Shown: in pieces, positions 1 through 6,059 of the stretch
Position numbering within the stretch: the stretch's first letter is position 1
Layout of the letters: each line of letters opens with the position of its first letter
NCBI GenBank assembly: GCA_018894495.1
Contig: JAHIOY010000143.1
Coordinates: 1-7,056, forward strand
From: Patescibacteria group bacterium
Lineage (GTDB): Bacteria > Patescibacteriota > Minisyncoccia > Minisyncoccales > JAHIOY01
Direction: 5' to 3'
DNA: 7,056 nt
Made by a program: the position numbers and the translations under genes
The notes under the pieces: model-generated
What the model was told of the DNA's origin: nothing
The model's database searches: none
Seen by the model: only the letters and a program-made list of their open reading frames with translations

Positions 1-194
1 AGATGAATGCAATTCTATGCTAAACGATCCGTCGCGCCTCTTTTTCATTGAGTCGGTAAGGTAACGGATAAAATTCTCTCTCAGTCGCTTTTTGGTATCT
101 TTGCGATCAATAAATAGATAGTAAATAAAAACCACTTACTTGATGATTTTTTAAATCCCAAATCGCCGGATTCGTCTAAAAATATATAAGCCAT
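1..194 (-). pseudogene. DUF3800-like gene, N-terminus joined out of frame to its C-terminal part (runs off window)
   Basis: ATG 194 opens MAYIFLDESGDLGF, the diagnostic N-terminus of DUF3800 proteins (RNase H-like fold, catalytic D in LDESGD). The frame reaches only SSSKWFLFTI before diverging and stopping at TGA 81. From about 120 a second frame stays open to base 1 and reads YLFIDRKDTKKRLRENFIRY then LTDSMKK. This resembles the later DUF3800 segment with an R(K/R)(D/E)T...L.ENF..YL pattern, normally more than 100 residues downstream. The gene therefore seems to have lost its middle and acquired a frameshift at the junction near 115-125. The remaining C-terminus lies outside the window. The start follows the HEPN stop by 42 nt in the same direction, so it is part of the same transcription unit. 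Head assignment is strong; the C-terminal match is from memory of the family. Confidence 0.6.
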
Positions 195-236
195 ATTGCG
201 TTTTCTTGGTAAATTTTTAGTTGAATATTGAAATTT

Positions 237-734
237 TTATTTCGGAAGCAATTTTTTAAAATAATTATTCATTTCGTCTTCGGCGTCTTTTAAACATCTA
301 TAAATATCACGGATATTCTGTTTGCCTTTTGAGGTGTTGTAATTATATTTATCTCTTAGTTCAAGCCCCTTAGGATGAGCAAACTCTATCCTGTATTTAT
401 TAACTTTATTTAAGACCCTGATTAAACTTTCTATCACGCCACTATAACTTTTAATCATTTCGGTTTTATTTCTATACGACATATAATCGAACAGCGAATT
501 TATTATCCCAACAATGGTATACCATTTATCTTTATCCATTTGTTCTAACTTTTCTTGAACCTGAGATAAAATCAAGTCCTCCATTCCCTTTTCAAGACGA
601 GCATGGGTTGCTAACACATAACTTTGTATCTCCTTCAACTCTGGGGGAATATAATCTGGATGGGTGACTTCCGAATCGTCAAGAAATTGTTTCAGATTTT
701 TTATTTCTTGGTCAATATCTATTTTTTTAATCAT
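237..734 (-). CDS. HEPN-like protein coupled to mod
   Basis: A 165-residue, almost entirely helical protein. Residues 111-121 read VNKYRIEFAHP, where R115 and H120 give an Rx4H motif with the surrounding N..R..FAHP pattern of HEPN domains. The C-terminal helix NIRDIYRCLKDAEDEMNNYF fits the last helix of the fold. In HEPN RNases the Arg and His form the active site at a dimer interface; here both are present, so RNase activity is plausible but untested. No transmembrane segment or signal peptide is visible. The start is 1 nt after the mod stop, a spacing that implies translational coupling and a role tied to the methyltransferase, either as an effector or as a partner subunit. It is not closely similar to the HEPN-like domain at 6056-6460. 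I do not recognise a more specific family. Confidence 0.6.
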   Translation of the reverse strand: MIKKIDIDQEIKNLKQFLDDSEVTHPDYIPPELKEIQSYVLATHARLEKGMEDLILSQVQEKLEQMDKDKWYTIVGIINSLFDYMSYRNKTEMIKSYSGVIESLIRVLNKVNKYRIEFAHPKGLELRDKYNYNTSKGKQNIRDIYRCLKDAEDEMNNYFKKLLPK

Positions 735-735
735 A

Positions 736-1524
736 TTACTTAAAAATCCTTCTATAAACCCTCAAAATCGCTTCGGGGATAGGCGATAATCTAATTTTTG
801 ACTTAGTGTCTTCAAATTCGTCATCAAAAGTTTCATCGCCCAACGAAAAAACATAAACGCTGAACTTACCCTTAATGCCTTTAATCGCTTCTTTAAAGCT
901 CGGTATTGCTAACTGGTCAAAAATTATAGCAGTATAATGGTCGCAATTTTTAAAAACTTTAACATTTTCTGGTCCTAAAACTTTCTCAAAAGTTCCTTCT
1001 TTTATACAAAGCATTTCTGTTGCTTCTTCTGTAAGTTTTATTTTATTTCTATCTGTTGGCTCATCGTAATTAACAAAGTCGGTTTTGAAGTATTTTAAAT
1101 TGCCACCCAATCCTTCTACTTTTTCGCCTTTCAAATTTTTATATCCTTCAATAACTTTCTTTATTCTTGGATAGCAAACATCCTCAGCAATCTTATAGCC
1201 ATTGCCATTATTGTTTTCGTTATTAGTGCATAAAATAAATTTTCTATTGCCGCTGTCTTCTTTATTAAGCTTTAATACCGCATGTCCGGTAGTGCCAGAA
1301 CCAGCCATAAAATCAAGAATTATAGATTCTTTACCACAGGCTAATTTAAGCATTCTTATAATTAGTTCAATTGGCTTGATGGTTTCAAAAATTTTTTTGC
1401 CAAACATATTTTGAATCATACGAGTCGCTGAATCTGTGGTGCCACAATCGAGCCATAAATCATCTGGGGTGCTACCGCTTACCTCATACAAAAATTGCTT
1501 TTTCCTTGGTAATGCCATTGCCAT
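736..1524 (-). CDS. Type III Mod DNA methyltransferase, C-terminal part of a frameshifted gene
   Basis: This frame continues Mod with ALPRKKQFLYEVSGSTPDDLW. FETIKPIELI follows, then the AdoMet-binding motif I ILDFMAGSGTTGHAVL (FMAGSGTTG at residues 72-80, near 1311), then RKFILCTNNENN. The C-terminal Mod domain reads GGNLKYFKTDFV, and the end IPEAILRVYRRIFK is typical. The ATG at 1524 lies in the middle of the conserved sequence and is an artefact of the break: it overlaps the upstream frame by 41 nt, and deletion of one base (or gain of two) in a GGCAAT/GGCATT near-repeat would restore one protein of about 545 residues. All methyltransferase motifs survive in the two halves, so a reading error or frameshift in the DNA would be enough to explain the split. 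One nt separates its TAA from the next ATG. Confidence 0.85.
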   Translation of the reverse strand: MAMALPRKKQFLYEVSGSTPDDLWLDCGTTDSATRMIQNMFGKKIFETIKPIELIIRMLKLACGKESIILDFMAGSGTTGHAVLKLNKEDSGNRKFILCTNNENNNGNGYKIAEDVCYPRIKKVIEGYKNLKGEKVEGLGGNLKYFKTDFVNYDEPTDRNKIKLTEEATEMLCIKEGTFEKVLGPENVKVFKNCDHYTAIIFDQLAIPSFKEAIKGIKGKFSVYVFSLGDETFDDEFEDTKSKIRLSPIPEAILRVYRRIFK

Positions 1525-2374
1525 TATTGGGAAAAATAATACGGTTATCTTTTAACAAATTTTGGAAATTTTCTTTTGTATGTAACCACTGGCCAATTAT
1601 TTTTTTACCGGTTGGAGTAATAATTTCATATGGTTTTCTATCTCCAGCTTGCGTTACACTGGCTTTAATGGTAACCGATTGCCACGGACCACGAGAATCA
1701 TTGTCTGGATTAGAATAAGCCTCCGGTTTAGTTAATTCTTTATTGATATTAAAGCGATTTTTGCTTCTGGCATATACTAAAACATACTCTGTTTTTTGAT
1801 TAAAAATGTTACTTCCGCCACCCGTAATTTTCCTCCGCCACTTAATAATAGATAAGAAATTATTCTCTCCGAATAAATCGGAGCTATCCATCAATAACTT
1901 CAATTGTGCCACTTCATTATCATCAATTGAAATGAAAATTACTCCAGTATCTTTTAGTAAATTCTTTGCTAATTTTAGCCGTTTCTCCATAAATGCCAGC
2001 CATTTTGAGTGACGGTAAGAGTCCTCTCTATCAACATAGCGGTCGTTAAAAATAAAATCTTTATTGCCAGTGTTATACGGCGGGTCAATGTAAATGACAT
2101 CAACTTTTTTGTTATGCGTGTAATTCAAAACCGAGAGGGCGTGGTAATTGTCGCCTTCAATCAGCAAATTCACCGGTTTGTCTTTATCGGTGATTATTTC
2201 TTTATTCTTTACTTCCTTCAGCACCGGCAATTTTTTCTTACACATCTCAACAACTTCTTCGGGCTTTTCTTCCCAAACCAAACCATATTTCTTCTTTTTC
2301 TTCAATTCCTTTTTCAACCGTTCAATCTCGGCTTGTAATTTTTCAACTTCCGATCTTTTATTATTTTTAGCCAT
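1484..2374 (-). CDS. Type III Mod DNA methyltransferase, N-terminal part of a frameshifted gene
   Basis: A beta-class adenine methyltransferase N-terminus. Residues 5-28 form a charged coiled coil (EVEKLQAEIERLKKELKKKK). NLLIEGDNYHAL (69-80) precedes the catalytic motif IV, VIYIDPPYNTGN with DPPY at 97-100. SYRHSKWLAFMEKRL and VIFISIDDNE complete the canonical first half. The target-recognition region follows, up to NRIIFPNNGNG, and there the frame breaks: the next codons (ITKEKAIFV) are out of frame and end at TGA 1484. The family has an NGNGxPRxKxFLSEV-type sequence at this point, and it continues in the next frame over from 1524. ATG 2374 is preceded by an A-rich leader and a GC-rich palindrome. 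This Mod is only distantly similar to the Mod head at 6679, so the window holds parts of two different Mod genes. Confidence 0.85.
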   Translation of the reverse strand: MAKNNKRSEVEKLQAEIERLKKELKKKKKYGLVWEEKPEEVVEMCKKKLPVLKEVKNKEIITDKDKPVNLLIEGDNYHALSVLNYTHNKKVDVIYIDPPYNTGNKDFIFNDRYVDREDSYRHSKWLAFMEKRLKLAKNLLKDTGVIFISIDDNEVAQLKLLMDSSDLFGENNFLSIIKWRRKITGGGSNIFNQKTEYVLVYARSKNRFNINKELTKPEAYSNPDNDSRGPWQSVTIKASVTQAGDRKPYEIITPTGKKIIGQWLHTKENFQNLLKDNRIIFPNNGNGITKEKAIFV

Positions 2375-2394
2375 AAAAATTTTTTCTTCAAATC

Positions 2395-2412
2395 GGCAAG
2401 CGAAACGCCTCC
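2395..2412. repeat. 18-bp repeat in the leader of mod
   Basis: On the minus strand GGAGGCGTTTCGCTTGCC, identical to 6729-6746. In both places it lies upstream of a Mod-type ATG and is followed by GATTT and an A/T-rich run before the start. Here the leader from GATTT to the ATG is 20 nt. Confidence 0.85.
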
Positions 2413-2511
2413 GTCTTCGTTAAAACCACGACGGACAGGAGCATTATAACGTCAATTTTAACAAAAAGATGATGTCGGATATTAATTTCATTTCCCATTT
2501 TATGAACCAGT

Positions 2512-2531
2512 AATACCCATATATGGGTATT
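2512..2531. promoter_or_regulatory. Perfect 20-bp dyad, possible operator
   Basis: AATACCCATATATGGGTATT is an uninterrupted palindrome of two 10-bp half-sites, centred about 148 bp upstream of the mod ATG. The absence of a loop argues against an RNA hairpin and favours a dimeric repressor or controller site. No regulator gene is in the window, so the partner is unknown. Confidence 0.45.
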
Positions 2532-2559
2532 TTCAGTTTAAATTATATCAAAGACAGTA

Positions 2560-2631
2560 TCAAACGGCCCTTTGTTTATAACTCACCGCCTCCTTTTGTT
2601 CCTTATTCAATTTTTTTAAATCCAGCTCCAT
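2560..2631 (-). pseudogene. Remnant of a UvrD/PcrA-type helicase N-terminus (23 codons)
   Basis: ATG 2631 opens MELDLKKLNKEQKEAVSYKQ, the familiar N-terminal Q-motif region of UvrD/PcrA/Rep superfamily 1 helicases (LN.EQ..AV). In intact genes it leads straight into GP.L..AGAGTGKT. Here the frame ends RAV-stop at 2560. Deleting one base would give KQGPFDTVFDII-stop, so even with a correction the Walker A motif is missing. The rest of the helicase is not in the window. It is a gene head left between res and mod, non-functional as a helicase. The short length limits certainty. Confidence 0.55.
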
Positions 2632-2685
2632 TGCTATATCTTACCAAAAAACCGCCCAAAATGCGATTTTTTATATACCGCATTG

Positions 2686-2710
2686 TATAGAAAACCTTTG
2701 GTTTTCTATA
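2686..2710. other. Perfect 11-bp-stem hairpin downstream of res
   Basis: TATAGAAAACC, a 3-base loop, then GGTTTTCTATA. The stem is perfect. It lies about 210 nt after the res stop and about 55 nt before the UvrD remnant start. No U-run follows on the minus strand, so termination is uncertain. A second short inverted pair (AATGCG/CGCATT) lies beside it. Confidence 0.5.
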
Positions 2711-2739
2711 AATTCAAAGTAGAAATTGGATATATCTAT

Positions 2740-2915
2740 TAGACACTGGCAACGTCAAACCTCGCCAGTGACCTCGCCCTGAGGTTTGGGGTTGACTGAG
2801 GTCTAACCTCAGTCAGTTCCCCGGTCACTTTTTTCAAGGAAAATTTTACCCCGTAGCGCCCTGAGATTACCGAAGGGCTGCCACCGAGGCGCGCCAACGA
2901 ATATAGCTCGCCACC
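2740..2915. other. GC-rich structured element after res
   Basis: A block of clearly higher GC than its surroundings, with nested inverted repeats. CACTGGC (2744-2750) pairs GCCAGTG (2764-2770). TGACTGAGGT (2793-2802) pairs ACCTCAGTCA (2806-2815). GGGG (2788-2791) pairs CCCC (2819-2822). GTGACC (2768-2773) pairs GGTCAC (2823-2828). The first and last pairings share GTG at 2768-2770, so they exclude each other. The block begins at the end of res and overlaps no recognised protein. It could be a MITE-like repeat, a structured RNA or a recombination scar. Confidence 0.5.
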
Positions 2916-2922
2916 TAAATTT

Positions 2923-4003
2923 TTAAACCAAATCAGCCAATCTCGTAAATCGTTCTTTCTCAAATTTTGCTTGATCAATTCTTCTATAAGCCCACTCTTT
3001 ACCAGTCAATTTTGAAACTTGTTTACACCACTCATCAGCGCGTTTATCCTTAAATTTTACATCTACATCTTCTCTGCCTTTCGTTTCAATAATCCAGTAA
3101 GTATCCTTTGTTTTCGCGATAAAATCTGGTATATAGCTTCTCACAAAGCCATTGGTGTCAATGTAAGTAATACGAAAATTGAGCGTCTGCTGATGATTTT
3201 TTATAAACGCTAAAACATCATCGTCGTTATCCAGCAAACGGGTAAATTGCTCCTCTAATTTATTTTCAACAGGGGTTAAATTGAGGACGATTTTTCTCGC
3301 CTCAAAGACATCGCGCGACCACGGAAAAGGTTTTATATTCAACGCCCGCAATTCTTCGCCTACCAATTTTATATCTTCCGAAATGGCGGTAAGGTCATTG
3401 ATACGCTCAACGAAAACTTCAATTAAGCGAACTCTGACTTTGGCGTTATTTAATCGCTTGAGGTCATTCTCGTTAAAGTCCAGCGATTTATCAAAAAGTT
3501 TATCCTTGATATACTCCTTCGTTATGCCCGCGATGTTTTCAAACTGGCCGGGCACACGGCCATATTTCTGAATCTTTTTTGTAATCGCGCTGATATAAAT
3601 GTCCGGCCTATCGGCAAACGGCATAGTGAGTATTTCTTCTTCCTCAATCTGCTCGGTAAGCAAATCACGCTTGCGCATTTTAATCTCCGTCGGTTTTAAA
3701 TCGTTATAGTAAAATAGCGGGGATGGAAAATCAGAAACTTTCAATTCCACCTGATCTGCCGCCGTGGTATTCTCCGCCATAACAAAAAGAATTGGATTTT
3801 TACCCGTCTTTTTAATCTCTTTGTAAAAGAGTCGCCATTTATCCACGGCCGCGTCTATTTGTACGCGATATTTTTCCGCAGCGTTATCACTTTCAATCTC
3901 TGGGATATTTTCTATTTCGGCAATTTTAGGCCGTTTGACTACTTTGTCTTGTATTGCTTCGCCGAGCGTGTATTCAGTGATGATATGAGTAAATAAATTG
4001 CCT
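2923..4003 (-). CDS. Type III-like Res subunit, C-terminal nuclease part of a frameshifted gene, internally deleted
   Basis: The frame continues Res after the break at about 4003: GNLFTHIITEYTLGEAIQDK, then KVVKRP, then a long helical stretch. The first Met in frame is at 3846 (DKWRLFYKEIKK...). After AENTTAADQ (near 3750) it passes directly to VELKVSDFPSPLFYYNDLKP, which belongs to the C-terminal region. The segment that should carry helicase motifs V and VI (LREGWDV and Q..GRGLR-type sequences) is missing in frame. The C-terminus has a PD-(D/E)XK nuclease site: YIPDFIAK with D241 and WIIETKG with E254 and K256 (numbering from Met 3846). The whole gene from 4917 is about 664 codons, shorter than typical members with both helicase lobes. 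DNA translocation is unlikely; the nuclease domain could still fold. Confidence 0.8.
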
Positions 4004-4917
4004 GCCTGTCTTTTGGCGTTGCCGAAAAATCAAGCTGACACATTAGACCAGGGCGCGCGTAAATTTCCGCAATTGCCTTATACCACACCAAATCTTCGTC
4101 CCAGACATGGTGCGCTTCGTCGTTCAATACCATTACATCCTCTAACTGGAACAGCCGATCTTTGAGTTTTGCCAAAGAAATAGCAATCTCGCTTGGCGGC
4201 TTTGGGCCCAAAATATCTTGCACCGGATTTTCTGCCTCGCCGTTTCCGCGCTCAACAAACTTTTGCCAGTTCAAAAGATAAAGCGTTGCCGCTTTTGCAC
4301 TGGTGCGTTCCTCTTCCGGCCCAATAACATCAATCTGAAAATCTCCGCTCCATTCGGACGGAATAAAAGGATATTTCTTGAAAATACCGCCCTCAAAAAA
4401 TTCTGGATTTTTTGAATCGCCCATCAAGCGGTCAAGCACAATCAAATTGGGAGCTATAAGAACAAAGTTTTTAGTGAAATCGCTCCGTTTTTCTCTGGTG
4501 GCGTTGAAATACGACCAGACAACCGCCATCGCCATAACCATTGTCTTACCCGAACCCGTCGCCATTTTGAAAGCATATTTTGCCCACTTGTCCGCGCTTG
4601 GGTCAATCGGAATATGAGATTCTAATTTTTGAGCAAGTTGGTATAAACTGCGTCCCTGCATTACTTCATAGCAGAAGATGAGATGTTCAATGGCGTCTCG
4701 TTGCGCGCGCCAAAAAGCAAATGACGAACCATCGGCTAACCGGTGCTCCTCTGAAAACCACCACTCCAAAAGCCGCCGAGTCGTTTCGCTCGTTCCTTCT
4801 TTGTATCCGCCCTCGCGCCACGCCCTAACCAATGGCCGTAAAGCGCGGACAAGGGGGGAGGGTTGAAAATTTTGCTTTTGAGTTATCCACAGGTTGTTTT
4901 TTTATGATTTTAGACAT
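3939..4917 (-). CDS. Type III-like Res subunit, N-terminal helicase part of a frameshifted gene
   Basis: This is the ATPase lobe of a DEAD/DEAH helicase-nuclease of the type III Res (SF2) kind. From the TTG at 4832 the motifs are: RAQRDAIE (Q-like), ATGSGKT (Walker A, residues 91-97, near 4562), NDEAHHVWDED (DEAH box, 238-241) and LDFSATPKD (motif III, 270-275). The gene probably begins at ATG 4917 with MSKIIKKQPVDNSKAKFSTL. That frame meets a run of six C (4853-4858 on the plus strand) and otherwise ends at TAG 4825; removing one C joins it to LVRALRPLVRAWREGGYKEG, exactly the arrangement in the upstream stub. A second frameshift near 3995-4007 follows SATPKD, so this frame ends with 19 unrelated codons at TAG 3939. 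The protein product as it stands would be a truncated ATPase without nuclease. Confidence 0.8.
4826..4856. repeat. 31-bp direct repeat, copy in res
   Basis: Identical over 31 bases to 5990-6020. On the minus strand it encodes LVRALRPL near the N-terminus of res. Looser similarity continues upstream on the minus strand (an AAAGCAA..TC..AACC pattern is shared). It borders the KTSC-NYN pair on the downstream side. Confidence 0.9.
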
Positions 4918-4947
4918 ATAATGTAATTGATCGAAAGATCACTAACT

Positions 4948-5730
4948 CTAGAGCTTGGGGGCCCCTTCATTGGGGTCCCTTTTGCGTTCCAACTCTTTTT
5001 TCCAGCATATAAAATCACGAATTTTCTGAATATCAAAAATCATCAAACCTTTAGCCACCAATGCGGAAAGTTCTTTAGATACTTTCCGAGCAGTAGCAAA
5101 TAAAATCACCTTCTTGCCGGCACCCATCAATTTTTCAACCGGATCAGCAAAATCGCTGTCCCCGCTCCATAACGCAAAAGTTTCCGCATTATCGCGCTCA
5201 CAGTCAAGCAACATATCAACGCCTATTTCAACATCAAAATTACATTTCATATTCTCTATAAAGTATTCGCCTTTTTTATTCATATCTTTGAATCGCTCAT
5301 TTAAATATTCAATGGTTGATATTTCATATTTTTTAAGGAGAGCGCGTTGAACAAATTGATCCAGTAAGACCGTTGAATCCGGCAGGATACTTGAAGCATC
5401 AATTGAAAGTTTGATAATCTTCACTGGTTTTGTTCTTAAAACATATTTGCAGTTTTCCGTTTCCGATTTTTCTTTTTCGGATCGTTCGTTACCCGCTAAA
5501 TAACCGTTATAAAAAGTGATTGCATCGTCTCCGATTGTATCAAAGGAATTCAAAAATTGCTTGAGACGTTTTAGATCAATGTGCCAGCCTAATTTTACAC
5601 TCCATGGGCGGACATTCGCGTAATCAATATAAACGCGGACTTTAGCGTTAAAAATACTTTCGAGCTGCTTGATCGCCTCGGGTTTATTTTTTGAAATTTC
5701 TTCTATCCTTTGTGTTTTCGGTATAAACAT
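4948..5730 (-). CDS. NYN domain (LabA/DUF88-like) putative RNase
   Basis: A 260-residue protein with the acidic motifs of the NYN branch of the PIN-like nuclease fold. These are VYIDYANV (D36), FDVEIGVDMLLD (D166, D172 and D176) and LWSGDSDF (D191, D193), with hydrophobic strands alternating with helices between them. In the family these aspartates coordinate a divalent metal for RNA cleavage; all expected acidic positions are present, so the enzyme looks intact. The N-terminal 30 residues are helical and precede the fold. The C-terminus is basic and ends in RDPNEGAPKL, encoded by a GC-rich inverted repeat overlapping the end of the gene. The start ATG follows AGAAGG about 12 nt upstream, located in the end of the KTSC gene. 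Its stop is 30 nt before the res ATG. With KTSC it forms a pair bracketed by repeated res 5' sequence. RNA target unknown. Confidence 0.85.
   Translation of the reverse strand: MFIPKTQRIEEISKNKPEAIKQLESIFNAKVRVYIDYANVRPWSVKLGWHIDLKRLKQFLNSFDTIGDDAITFYNGYLAGNERSEKEKSETENCKYVLRTKPVKIIKLSIDASSILPDSTVLLDQFVQRALLKKYEISTIEYLNERFKDMNKKGEYFIENMKCNFDVEIGVDMLLDCERDNAETFALWSGDSDFADPVEKLMGAGKKVILFATARKVSKELSALVAKGLMIFDIQKIRDFICWKKELERKRDPNEGAPKL
4958..4979. other. GC-rich hairpin at the 3' end of the NYN gene
   Basis: Two 8-base arms, GGGGCCCC (4958-4965) and GGGGTCCC (4972-4979), around a 6-base loop. They encode the last codons of the NYN protein, just before the stop and 40 nt ahead of the res ATG. 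On the plus strand a TTTT follows; on the minus (coding) strand none does and one pair is mismatched. It may protect the transcript 3' end or mark an inserted palindrome. Confidence 0.45.
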
Positions 5731-5737
5731 AAAATTA

Positions 5738-5947
5738 TCAAACCTTCTGATATCTGTAGTTATACTTTATATAATCATTCAAAAACTGCCCCTTGGACAA
5801 GGCATTCATTAGCTGTTGATACAGGTGTTCCGGCACATCAAAATACTGATATACATCACCGGAAGTAAATTCCACCTCTAAAACAGCCGACCGTAGGTCG
5901 TAACCGATTGAACGAACATTTGAAGATGATATTGGTATTCTCTTCAT
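5738..5947 (-). CDS. KTSC domain-containing protein
   Basis: A 69-residue protein with the complete pattern of a KTSC domain: SSNVRSIGYD near the start, LEVEFTSGDVYQYFDVP in the middle, then LYQQLMNALSKGQFLNDYIK and a C-terminal aromatic stretch (YNYRYQ). The whole protein is one domain and its length is normal for stand-alone members. The domain was named for its occurrence near lysyl-tRNA synthetase C-termini. Its biochemical role is not established; small KTSC proteins occur often in phage and mobile regions. The start lies 7 nt after the res stub, and the stop (TGA) is 7 nt before the NYN gene, so the genes are almost certainly co-transcribed. An AGAAGG inside its last codons can serve as the ribosome-binding site of the NYN gene. 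Domain call confident; function unknown. Confidence 0.85.
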   Translation of the reverse strand: MKRIPISSSNVRSIGYDLRSAVLEVEFTSGDVYQYFDVPEHLYQQLMNALSKGQFLNDYIKYNYRYQKV

Positions 5948-5954
5948 ATTTTAC

Positions 5955-6059
5955 TTAAATTAACCTCGTGGTTTTGTCTCGCCACACTTTAACCAATGGC
6001 CGTAAAGCGCGGACAAGGGGAAGGTTTGATTGCTTTATTCCAATGTTTTTCCTATTCAT
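5955..6059 (-). pseudogene. Stub of a Res-subunit N-terminus (34 codons)
   Basis: A short ORF starts at an ATG overlapping the stop of the Mod-HEPN ORF (ATGA) and ends with TAA at 5957-5955. Its centre reads NLPLVRALRPLVKVWRD. This matches the N-terminus of the long res gene downstream (LVRALRPLVRAWREGGY), and 31 bases are identical between the two (5990-6020 and 4826-4856). After WRD the stub diverges and stops within six codons. It is therefore a remnant or duplicate of a res 5' end rather than an independent peptide gene. Translational coupling with the upstream ORF is still possible. It is useful evidence for the correct N-terminal frame of the downstream res gene, because its LPLVRALRPLV is uninterrupted. 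Confidence 0.65.
5990..6020. repeat. 31-bp direct repeat, copy in the res stub
   Basis: Identical to 4826-4856 and in the same orientation, 1,133 bases apart edge to edge. It lies in the 34-codon res stub. Outside the repeat, on the 3' side in transcription order, the two copies soon diverge after a shared tryptophan-arginine codon pair. Confidence 0.9.

Larger units (their letters stand above)
2375..2922. other. 548-base stretch without an intact gene, between res and mod
   Basis: Reading from res to mod it holds the GC-rich structured element, the 11-bp-stem hairpin, the UvrD head remnant, the 20-bp dyad, and the mod leader. The leader has a TATAAT (2448-2443) and a CCGTC/GACGG inverted pair (2411-2434) beside the 18-bp repeat. 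No tRNA, CRISPR or other RNA gene was seen. It is the only large gap in the window and the likeliest place for a promoter driving mod and its HEPN partner. Confidence 0.6.

Noticed and set aside
2009..2423. Two overlapping plus-strand ORFs rich in Phe, Leu and Ser
   Set aside because: They lie antisense to the Lys/Glu-rich coiled-coil start of mod, which produces such hydrophobic shadow frames; mod has clear motifs.
2443..2448. TATAAT upstream of mod as a promoter
   Set aside because: The -10 is ideal and about 70 nt from the ATG, but no acceptable -35 lies 16-18 nt away, and such hexamers are frequent in AT-rich DNA.
2739..2978. 79-codon minus-strand ORF overlapping the end of res
   Set aside because: Its first part lies over res in another frame and its second half is the palindromic GC-rich element; the residues are low-complexity and match no family I know.
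4825..4917. 30-codon ORF from ATG 4917 as an independent small gene
   Set aside because: Removing one C from the homopolymer fuses it to res and yields a sequence identical in arrangement to the upstream stub, so it is better read as the res N-terminus.
4958..4984. Hairpin plus TTTT as a rho-independent terminator
   Set aside because: The T-run follows only on the plus strand, where no gene ends; on the coding strand the hairpin is inside the NYN gene.
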